Assembly (NCBI RefSeq): GCF_030167905.1
Contig: NZ_JARGNA010000006.1
Location: 186,001-250,000 of the forward strand
Origin: Flavobacterium terrisoli
Lineage (GTDB): Bacteria; Bacteroidota; Bacteroidia; Flavobacteriales; Flavobacteriaceae
Direction of reading: 5' to 3'
Length of the DNA: 64,000 nt
This document shows, piece after piece, positions 35,120 to 42,018 of this stretch (positions within the stretch are counted from its first letter, which is position 1; every line of letters begins with the position of its first letter). The notes beneath the pieces are model-generated. The model saw only the letters and a program-made list of their open reading frames with translations. It searched no databases and was not told where the DNA came from. The translations under genes were made by a program, and so were the position numbers.

Positions 35120-36148
35120 TTATTTAATTAAAATACTTCTGAATTTCGGAATATTTTTAAGTGCCATTCCAGTACCGCGAACTACCGCTCTTAATGGATC
35201 TTCAGCAATATATACCGGTAAATCTGTTTTTTGGGAAATACGTTTGTCCAAACCTCTCAACATCGAACCTCCTCCTGCAAGGTAAATCCCAGTGTTGTAT
35301 ATATCCGCCGCTAATTCAGGTGGTGTTTGTGAAAGGGTTTCCATAATCGCATCTTCGATACGTTGGATGGATTTGTCTAAAGCTTTGGCAATTTCCCTGT
35401 ATGATACTTCTACCTGTTTTGGTTTTCCGGTCAATAAGTCACGACCTTGAACCGACATATCGTCTGGTGGAGTTTCTAAGTCATCTGTAGCAGCACCGAT
35501 GGTAATCTTGATTTTTTCCGCAGTGCTTTCTCCAACAAATAAATTGTGTTGTGTTCTCATGTAGTACACGATATCATTGGTGAAAACGTCACCGGCAATT
35601 TTAACCGATTTGTCACAAACAATTCCGCCCAAAGCGATAACCGCAATTTCTGTTGTTCCACCACCGATATCGACAATCATGTTTCCTTTCGGTTGCATAA
35701 TATCAATACCAATACCAATCGCCGCAGCCATTGGTTCGTGGATTAAGTATACTTCTTTTCCGTTTACACGTTCACACGATTCCTTTACCGCACGCATTTC
35801 CACCTCAGTAATTCCCGAAGGAATGCAAACGACCATGCGAAGCGCCGGAGTGAACATTTTTTTCTTTAACGCCGGGATGCTTTTGATGAACATCGAAATC
35901 ATTTTTTCAGACGCATCAAAATCAGCGATAACACCGTCTTTCAACGGACGTATGGTCTTAATGTTTTCATGGGTTTTACCCTGCATCATGTTGGCTTCTT
36001 TTCCTACCGCTATGATTTTACCTGATATTCGGTCACGGGCTACAATTGAGGGGCTATCAATTACAACTTTGTCATTGTGAATTATCAGTGTGTTTGCTGT
36101 ACCAAGGTCAATTGCTATATCCTCGGTCATGAAATCAAAAAATCCCAT
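35120..36148 (-). CDS. mreB: Rod shape-determining protein MreB
   Basis: A 342-residue bacterial actin. The ATP-binding phosphate-1 motif is IAIDLGTANTLI near the start, followed by PSIVARDRISGKIIAVGKEA, LIHEPMAAAIGIGIDI, VDIGGGTTEIAVIALGG (phosphate-2) and GIYLAGGGSMLRGLDKRI (adenosine). All motifs are intact and length matches other MreB proteins. It forms membrane-bound filaments that guide the elongation machinery. It opens the mreBCD-mrdA-rodA cluster, 57 bases downstream of purH, with its own TAnnTTTG box. Confidence 0.97.
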   Translation of the reverse strand: MGFFDFMTEDIAIDLGTANTLIIHNDKVVIDSPSIVARDRISGKIIAVGKEANMMQGKTHENIKTIRPLKDGVIADFDASEKMISMFIKSIPALKKKMFTPALRMVVCIPSGITEVEMRAVKESCERVNGKEVYLIHEPMAAAIGIGIDIMQPKGNMIVDIGGGTTEIAVIALGGIVCDKSVKIAGDVFTNDIVYYMRTQHNLFVGESTAEKIKITIGAATDDLETPPDDMSVQGRDLLTGKPKQVEVSYREIAKALDKSIQRIEDAIMETLSQTPPELAADIYNTGIYLAGGGSMLRGLDKRISQKTDLPVYIAEDPLRAVVRGTGMALKNIPKFRSILIK

Positions 36149-36191
36149 AAGTCTTTTAAGGGTTTAAACGTTTATATAAAATTTTAACGCA

Positions 36192-36199
36192 CAAAGTTA
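36192..36199 (-). promoter_or_regulatory. Candidate -7 box upstream of mreB
   Basis: TAACTTTG on the minus strand (36199-36192) is an exact TAnnTTTG match and lies about 44 bases before the mreB ATG. I see no TTG at the usual distance upstream; that region is the 3' end of purH. Confidence 0.45.
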
Positions 36200-36205
36200 A
36201 ACAAA

Positions 36206-37765
36206 TTAATGTTTAAAATGACGTGTGCCTGTAAATACCATTGCAACTTTATTTTCGTTGCAAAAATTAATACTCAACTCATCTTTTATCGAGCCGCCGG
36301 GCTGAATAACTGCCGTTATTCCTGCGTTGTGAGCCAATTCCACACAATCCGGGAAAGGGAAAAAAGCATCACTCGCCATCACTGCGCCATTCAAATCAAA
36401 TCCAAAAGTGTTCGCTTTTTCAACGGCTTGTTTCAAAGCATCCACTCGCGAAGTTTGACCTGTTCCCGATGCTACTAATGTACTGTTTTTTGCAAATACA
36501 ATCGTGTTTGATTTGGTATTTTTACAAATTTTTGAAGCAAATAATAAATCTTCTATTTCCTGCTCGGTTGGCTTTGTATTAGTAACGTAAGTTAGGTGTG
36601 TTTTATTGTCCGTGATATTGTTTTTATCTTGTACCAGTAAACCATTCAAACAGGTTCTTACCTGTCTTTGAGGTAGTTCCACATCATGTTGCACTAAAAT
36701 AATTCTGTTCTTCTTTTCAGATAAAACTGATATTGCCTTTTCATCATAACTTGGGGCAATCACCACTTCACAGAATAAGCTGTTAATTTCGTTGGCAGTT
36801 GCTTCATCAATATTGCCATTGGCAATCAAAACACCACCAAAAGCCGAAGTTGGATCACCGGCCAGCGCCGCTAAATAAGCCTCTTTCATAGTGTTTCTGG
36901 TAGCCAAACCGCAGGCGTTGTTGTGTTTGAGGATAGCAAATGTTGGTTCGTTTTCCTTAAACTCCAAAATCAGATTCACCGCAGCATCAACATCCAACAA
37001 GTTGTTGTATGACAATTCCTTGCCGTGTAATTTGGTAAACATTTTGTCAAATTCGCCAAAGAAGAATCCTTTTTGGTGTGGATTTTCTCCGTAACGCAAT
37101 ACTTGTCCGTTATCAATGCTTACTTTGAAAATAGTCTCATCGGTATTGAAATAATTAAAAATCGCGCTGTCGTAATTGGAAGAAACATGGAAAGCTTTGG
37201 CAGCCATCACTTTTCTTTGTTCCAAAGTGGTTGTACCATCTTGTGTTGAAATCAAATCCAACAAAAGAGAATATTCATTTACTGAAGCTACAATTACGGT
37301 GTCTTTGAAATTTTTGGCAGCAGCACGAATCAAAGAAATGCCACCAATGTCAATTTTCTCTATGATTTCCGCTTCGCTTGCACCGGAAGCCACTGTTTTT
37401 TCAAAAGGATATAAATCAACAATCACTAAGTCAATTTGGGGAATATCAAACTCCTTCATTTGCTCCACATCCGAAGAATTGTCCTGACGGTTTAAGATAC
37501 CGCCAAAAATCTTCGGGTGTAAAGTTTTTACTCTTCCGCCAAGAATTTCAGGAAAAGAAGTGATTTCTTCAACCGGAACTACAGGAATTCCTAACTTGTT
37601 GATGAATTCTTCGGTTCCACCAGTAGAATAAAGGGTTACATTTTGTTCGTGTAGTTTGCGAACAATTGGCTCTAAACCGTCTTTTGAAAAGACTGAAATC
37701 AAGGCTGATTGGATTAGCTTCGCTCCGTTCGACCCTTGGTCTCGGGTTGTTTTTTGTGTGCTCAT
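36206..37765 (-). CDS. purH: Bifunctional AICAR formyltransferase/IMP cyclohydrolase
   Basis: This 519-residue enzyme carries out the last two steps of IMP synthesis. The N-terminal MGS-like cyclohydrolase domain shows VTLYSTGGTEEFINKLG and GGRVKTLHPKIFGG. The C-terminal transformylase part has VLRYGENPHQKGFF, LSYNNLLDVDAAVNL and ILKHNNACGLATRN. The N-terminus is odd: after MSTQKT comes an 11-residue stretch (TRDQGSNGAKL) encoded by a dispersed repeat, before the usual first strand IQSALISVFSKDG. The repeat is exactly 33 bases and keeps the frame. Its promoter at 37811-37841 is clear. It precedes mreB by 57 bases. Confidence 0.96.
   Translation of the reverse strand: MSTQKTTRDQGSNGAKLIQSALISVFSKDGLEPIVRKLHEQNVTLYSTGGTEEFINKLGIPVVPVEEITSFPEILGGRVKTLHPKIFGGILNRQDNSSDVEQMKEFDIPQIDLVIVDLYPFEKTVASGASEAEIIEKIDIGGISLIRAAAKNFKDTVIVASVNEYSLLLDLISTQDGTTTLEQRKVMAAKAFHVSSNYDSAIFNYFNTDETIFKVSIDNGQVLRYGENPHQKGFFFGEFDKMFTKLHGKELSYNNLLDVDAAVNLILEFKENEPTFAILKHNNACGLATRNTMKEAYLAALAGDPTSAFGGVLIANGNIDEATANEINSLFCEVVIAPSYDEKAISVLSEKKNRIILVQHDVELPQRQVRTCLNGLLVQDKNNITDNKTHLTYVTNTKPTEQEIEDLLFASKICKNTKSNTIVFAKNSTLVASGTGQTSRVDALKQAVEKANTFGFDLNGAVMASDAFFPFPDCVELAHNAGITAVIQPGGSIKDELSINFCNENKVAMVFTGTRHFKH
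37717..37749 (-). repeat. Dispersed repeat inside the purH coding start (copy A)
   Basis: Thirty-three bases containing CGTTCGACC-CTT-GGTCTCGGGT, a GACC/GGTC hairpin between TTCG and TCGGGT, encode purH residues 7-17. A related copy lies at 46817-46852 upstream of ubiE (same TTCGACC...GGTCTCGGGT core with a 4-base loop). The copies differ at about a quarter of positions. Confidence 0.7.
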
Positions 37766-37810
37766 GTTGTGTGTGTTGCGTCTGTCAATCGACAGTTAGT
37801 TTTAAGAGGA

Positions 37811-37841
37811 CAAAAGTAGTTTTTTTAAGGACAAAATTCAA
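37811..37841 (-). promoter_or_regulatory. Promoter of purH
   Basis: On the minus strand, TTG (37841-37839) and TACTTTTG (37818-37811) are 20 bases apart, an exact consensus fit. A small hairpin CTGTC-AATC-GACAG (37782-37795) lies in the leader, 17 bases before the ATG. Confidence 0.72.
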
Positions 37842-37951
37842 GCAAGAATTGTAACAATATTTTATTTCTTGACACAAATAAGACAATGTAAAAAAGAATC
37901 GGGATTTTCGTTATTTTTATAGAAATTTACCATTACCTAAACCAGCCATAA

Positions 37952-39205
37952 ATGTTACTCTACTTAAGACTGCTTAAAGAAAGTTTTGCCTTTGCCATGA
38001 ATGCTTTGCGCAACAATAAATTGCGAACGATGCTTTCTTTACTGGGTGTTACCATTGGTATCTTTTCAATTATTGCGGTTTTGGCGGCGGTTGATTCCCT
38101 AGACCGAAAAATACAGGCTGATTTGAGTACACTGGACAAAAATACCATTTATTTGACCAGTCAGTCTTTCGGGCCAACAGAAGTACCGCGTTGGAAAAGA
38201 GAGCAGTTTCCCAATGTGACTTTTGAAGAATACCAATATTTGAAAACGGCCTTGACGAATGTTGAAAATTCCTGTTTCCAATATTTTACCGTAAGCCAAA
38301 ACATCAATTATGAATCGGTAACGTCTAGTTCGGTAAATATGGTTCCGGTAACCTATGAGTTTGTGGATATACAACGGATGGAGTTTGCCGAAGGGCGATT
38401 TTTCAATGAATCAGAATCTTATTCCGGGAAACAAGTGGTGGTTTTGGGTCATGATATTGCCCAAAATCTTTTTGGTGAAATAGACCCGATTGGAAAAACA
38501 GTACGCATGTATGGCCAAAGATTTACCGTCATTGGCGTAACCAAAAAGAAAGGGGAATCGATGGATATTGGCGGTGGCGATGATACTTCGGCTTTTTTCC
38601 CGTCTACTTTTCTGCGAACAATTTATGGCGACAATAACCCGCAAGTTTTGCCTGTTATCATAATAAAACCCGAAAAAGGAATTGACATCGATGCCTTAAA
38701 AGGAGAAATTGCTCAAAAACTGCGCGGGGTCAGAGGTGTTAAGGAAGGTGATATCAATAACTTTTTTATCAATATTTTATCGGGCTTGACCGATATGATT
38801 GATGAGCTTTTAGGCACTGTGCGTATGGGCGGGATTTTGATTAGTTTCTTTTCGTTTTTGGTGGGCGGATTTGGAATTGCCAATATTATGTTTGTTTCGG
38901 TTAAAGAGCGAACGAATCTTATCGGGATTCAAAAATCACTGGGCGCCAAAAATAGATTTATATTGCTTCAATTCCTTTTCGAAGCGATTATCCTTTGTTT
39001 GATTGGTGGTACAATTGGACTGGTTATCGTTTGGCTTTTGGCGATGTTGATGACCAATGTATTGGATTTTGAATTCGTCTTAGGCTTTGGCAATGTCATC
39101 ATCGGTACCGGATTGTCCATCATTGTTGGATTAATTTCGGGAATTCTGCCGGCAATCTCGGCTTCCAAATTAGATCCGGTGGAAGCAATCAGAAGCGGAA
39201 TGTAA
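37952..39205 (+). CDS. ABC transporter permease, MacB/FtsX type
   Basis: A 417-residue permease of the MacB/LolE/FtsX type. An N-terminal helix (LRTMLSLLGVTIGIFSIIAV) is followed by a large periplasmic MacB_PCD domain (about 55-285), then three C-terminal helices (ISFFSFLVGGFGIANIMFVS; IILCLIGGTIGLVIVWLLAM; GTGLSIIVGLISGILPAISA), and the family end motif SKLDPVEAIR. Members of this group move lipoproteins, peptides or drugs by mechanotransmission. The ATPase partner is not adjacent, so the substrate is unknown. It is convergent with the membrane gene at 39214, with only 8 bases between stops. Confidence 0.88.
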   Translation: MLLYLRLLKESFAFAMNALRNNKLRTMLSLLGVTIGIFSIIAVLAAVDSLDRKIQADLSTLDKNTIYLTSQSFGPTEVPRWKREQFPNVTFEEYQYLKTALTNVENSCFQYFTVSQNINYESVTSSSVNMVPVTYEFVDIQRMEFAEGRFFNESESYSGKQVVVLGHDIAQNLFGEIDPIGKTVRMYGQRFTVIGVTKKKGESMDIGGGDDTSAFFPSTFLRTIYGDNNPQVLPVIIIKPEKGIDIDALKGEIAQKLRGVRGVKEGDINNFFINILSGLTDMIDELLGTVRMGGILISFFSFLVGGFGIANIMFVSVKERTNLIGIQKSLGAKNRFILLQFLFEAIILCLIGGTIGLVIVWLLAMLMTNVLDFEFVLGFGNVIIGTGLSIIVGLISGILPAISASKLDPVEAIRSGM

Positions 39206-39213
39206 CTTTGCGG

Positions 39214-39870
39214 TTAGTTTAAAACCCAAATCAACAGCAGGAACAACCATTGCAAACCAAGGACTATCCAAATACTTTTTCGGCTTGGTTCGGTGATATT
39301 GTGTAGCGCTTCCATTGTTTTTACCTTTAAAATAGTGCTGAAATCAGCATCCTGGCTGGCAAAATCTTCATTGTGCAGATTCACTTTTTCCAATCCGTAA
39401 ATAATAATTCGCTTAATCCATTTGTTCTCCGTTTCATTTTTTACCTGATGAATAAGCTTCAATTTCACCATAGAATAATCAGCTCCTTTTTTGATAATAT
39501 CCGGTTGGATGGTTTTGAATTTTGCCAAAATCTTATCTAAAACAGGATAAAGCAAAGCGTCTGATTTGTCATTAACGATACGATTGATAATTTTCGAAAC
39601 AATATACTTATTGCCAAGAATCAAAATGAAAACAGGACACAATATAATCAGTAAAAGCAATATCGATTGAATAGGTTTTGAGGTGATGGTGTAGAGGAGC
39701 GTTGAAGAATTGGCTACTTCAGCGGCACTGCTTGTCTTTTCGTCAAACAATATAAAGTAACTGAAAGTAAAAGTGACGACCAGGCTGACAAATCCTAAAG
39801 CATTTATTTTTATCCAGGATAATGCGGCTGTAGCCGTAAGTTTTCCGAAGTATTTCACATGTTCAATCAT
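39214..39870 (-). CDS. Membrane protein, unknown function
   Basis: A 218-residue protein with two N-terminal helices (ALGFVSLVVTFTFSYFILF, about 25-43; SILLLLIILCPVFILILGNK, about 69-88). A long helical, charged, probably cytoplasmic middle follows (about 90-195), then a C-terminal helix (IWIVLGLQWLFLLLIWVLN). I recognise no family. It is a single gene, with the accD terminator in front of it (39908) and the permease converging on its end. Confidence 0.7.
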   Translation of the reverse strand: MIEHVKYFGKLTATAALSWIKINALGFVSLVVTFTFSYFILFDEKTSSAAEVANSSTLLYTITSKPIQSILLLLIILCPVFILILGNKYIVSKIINRIVNDKSDALLYPVLDKILAKFKTIQPDIIKKGADYSMVKLKLIHQVKNETENKWIKRIIIYGLEKVNLHNEDFASQDADFSTILKVKTMEALHNITEPSRKSIWIVLGLQWLFLLLIWVLN

Positions 39871-39907
39871 ATCGTCTGTTTGATGTTTACTATTTTTTAA
39901 AGATATA

Positions 39908-39945
39908 AAAAAAACACAAAGCGCAAACTTTGTGTTTTTTGGTAT
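39908..39945 (-). terminator. Terminator downstream of accD
   Basis: Stem AAAAAACACAAAG/CTTTGTGTTTTTT with a 6-base loop has A-rich flanks giving a U run on the minus-strand transcript. It lies 24 bases past the accD stop and ahead of the next gene's start (39870). Confidence 0.85.
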
Positions 39946-39963
39946 AAAGTATTTGGATAAAAT

Positions 39964-40818
39964 CTATCTCACATCCTGATTCAAAATCAAATCGATGTAC
40001 AAATTGATTTTGTTTTTCAGTTCTTTTCTGTGGGCAATAAAATCAAGGAAACCGTGGTCTAATACAAACTCGGCGGTTTGGAAACCTTCCGGTAAATCCT
40101 TTCCGGTGGTGTCACGAACCACACGTGGTCCGGCAAATCCAATCAAAGCACCAGGCTCAGAGATGTTGATATCTCCTAACATGGCGTAAGAAGCCGTAGT
40201 TCCACCAGTTGTCGGATCGGTACATAATGAAATGTATGGAATTTTGGCTTCAGCCAATTGCGCTAATTTGGCGGAGGTCTTAGCCAACTGCATCAAGGAA
40301 TAAGCCGCTTCCATCATACGCGCGCCACCCGATTTTGAAATCATCACAAATGGCGTGTTGTTTTTGATGGCGTAATCGATACCACGGGCGATTTTTTCAC
40401 CCACAACAGCACCCATCGAACCACCGATAAAAGCAAAGTCCATACAGCAAACAACCAAGTCATTTCCTTTTGATTTTCCAACAGCAGTACGAACAGCATC
40501 TTTCAATCCTGTTTTTTCCTGAGCGTCTTTTAATCGGTCTGAATATTTTTTGGTATCCACAAAGTGCAGTGGATCTTTGGCGGTCATTTTCGCATCCAAT
40601 TCTTTGAATTCATTGTTGTCAAACAAGATTTCGAAGTATTCTTTACTGCCAATTCTCACGTGGAAATCATCTTCCGGGCTAACCCATAGATTTCTTGCCA
40701 ATTCATCCTGGTCAATAATTTTTCCCGTAGGTGATTTGTACCAGAGTCCTTTAGGAACATCCTTTTTATCTTCTGTAGCGGTCTGAATTCCTTTTTCTGT
40801 TCTTTTAAACCAAGCCAT
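39964..40818 (-). CDS. accD: Acetyl-CoA carboxylase carboxyltransferase subunit beta
   Basis: A 284-residue AccD, forming with AccA the carboxyltransferase that makes malonyl-CoA for fatty acid synthesis. The crotonase-fold core is clear: [60 protein letters not shown] and [20 protein letters not shown]. Typical AccD proteins have an N-terminal four-cysteine zinc ribbon. The matching stretch here ([20 protein letters not shown] and onward to about residue 60) has no cysteine at all, so the zinc site is absent. It follows fbaA by 82 bases holding an AT-rich inverted repeat. Confidence 0.95.
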   Translation of the reverse strand: MAWFKRTEKGIQTATEDKKDVPKGLWYKSPTGKIIDQDELARNLWVSPEDDFHVRIGSKEYFEILFDNNEFKELDAKMTAKDPLHFVDTKKYSDRLKDAQEKTGLKDAVRTAVGKSKGNDLVVCCMDFAFIGGSMGAVVGEKIARGIDYAIKNNTPFVMISKSGGARMMEAAYSLMQLAKTSAKLAQLAEAKIPYISLCTDPTTGGTTASYAMLGDINISEPGALIGFAGPRVVRDTTGKDLPEGFQTAEFVLDHGFLDFIAHRKELKNKINLYIDLILNQDVR

Positions 40819-40846
40819 AATTTATGTTGTTATAAATTTTGAATTA

Positions 40847-40893
40847 TAAATTTTGAATGTGAAAATAATTTAAAATTCAACATTTAAAATTTA
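40847..40893 (-). repeat. AT-rich inverted repeat between fbaA and accD
   Basis: Arms TAAATTTTGAATGT (40847-40860) and ACATTTAAAATTTA (40880-40893) pair with one G-T. The wider block (about 40831-40903) is built from TTTTGAATT/AATTTAAAA units and resembles the etfB-etfA spacer at 52418. Confidence 0.6.
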
Positions 40894-40900
40894 AAATAAT

Positions 40901-41968
40901 TTAAAGTGTATTTACGTTATTTAAGTCGGCAAATGCCTGCTCTAATCGGGTGTTGAAAGTCATTTCTCCCTCACGGATCCATTTTCTTGGGTCGTAGTGT
41001 TTTTTGTTTGGAGAATCAGCGCCTTCCGGACTTCCGATTTGGGTTCTCAAATAATCAATTTTTGAAGTCATATAATCTCTGATGCCTTCAGTGAAAGCAA
41101 ATTGTAAGTCGGTGTCAATGTTCATTTTGATTACACCATAAGAAATGGCTTCTCTGATTTCTTCCAAAGTTGAACCTGAACCACCGTGGAAAACAAAGTC
41201 AACCGGATTTGGTCCTGTATTGAATTTATTCTGAACGTAATCTTGTGAATTTTTCAGGATTTTCGGGGTCAATTTAACGTTACCCGGTTTGTAAACCCCG
41301 TGCACGTTTCCGAAAGCCGCTGCGATAGTGAATTTTGGAGACACTTTCATCAACTCTTCATAAGCATAAGCTACTTCTTCAGGTTGCGTGTATAATTTTG
41401 AGCTGTCTACATCTGAATTGTCTACACCGTCTTCTTCACCACCGGTAATTCCCAATTCGATTTCCAAAGTCATTCCCATTTTGCTCATACGGGCTAAATA
41501 TTCCTTACAGATTTCGATGTTTTCGTGGATTGGCTCTTCTGATAAATCAATCATGTGTGAAGAGTACAATGGTTTTCCGGTTTCAGCAAAATGTTTTTCA
41601 GAAGCGTCAAGCAAACCGTCAATCCAAGGCAATAATTTTTTTGCACAATGGTCAGTGTGAAGAATTACAGTAGCCCCGTAAGCTTCTGCCAAAGTATGAA
41701 CGTGTTTGGCCCCGGCAATTCCACCTGCAATAGCTGATTTTTCGCCTTCATTTGAAAGTCCTTTTCCGGCATTGAATTGTGCGCCACCATTGGAGAATTG
41801 AATAATCACCGGTGCGTTTAATTTAGCCGCCGTTTCCAAAACACCATTGATAGTGCTCGAACCGATTACGTTCACCGCAGGAAGTGCAAATCCTTTTTCT
41901 TTAGCATAATTAAAAATCGCCTGTACGTCATCTCCGGTAGCAACTCCTGGTTTGATATTGTGAGCCAT
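40901..41968 (-). CDS. fbaA: Fructose-bisphosphate aldolase, class II
   Basis: A 355-residue class IIA aldolase, splitting fructose 1,6-bisphosphate in glycolysis and running in reverse in gluconeogenesis. The zinc and catalytic motif is VILHTDHCAKKLLPW (D106, H107), with later His ligands in FGNVHGVYKPGN and DFVFHGGSGSTLEEI. The C-terminal phosphate-binding region NIDTDLQFAFTEGIRDY is also present. Length and motifs match the E. coli FbaA group. It is probably co-transcribed with accD. Confidence 0.97.
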   Translation of the reverse strand: MAHNIKPGVATGDDVQAIFNYAKEKGFALPAVNVIGSSTINGVLETAAKLNAPVIIQFSNGGAQFNAGKGLSNEGEKSAIAGGIAGAKHVHTLAEAYGATVILHTDHCAKKLLPWIDGLLDASEKHFAETGKPLYSSHMIDLSEEPIHENIEICKEYLARMSKMGMTLEIELGITGGEEDGVDNSDVDSSKLYTQPEEVAYAYEELMKVSPKFTIAAAFGNVHGVYKPGNVKLTPKILKNSQDYVQNKFNTGPNPVDFVFHGGSGSTLEEIREAISYGVIKMNIDTDLQFAFTEGIRDYMTSKIDYLRTQIGSPEGADSPNKKHYDPRKWIREGEMTFNTRLEQAFADLNNVNTL

Positions 41969-42018
41969 TGTTTTGTGTGGTTTTTAAGTTAAGGTTACAA
42001 AAATAATAATTTCTAATT

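Noticed and set aside
35577..36080. A 167-codon open frame opposite mreB
   Set aside because: It is antisense to a highly conserved gene and its sequence shows no domain or signal peptide. The open frame follows from mreB codon use.
40831..40903. AT-rich repeated units as a possible CRISPR array
   Set aside because: The units are inverted and irregular, with no equal spacers and no cas genes in the window.
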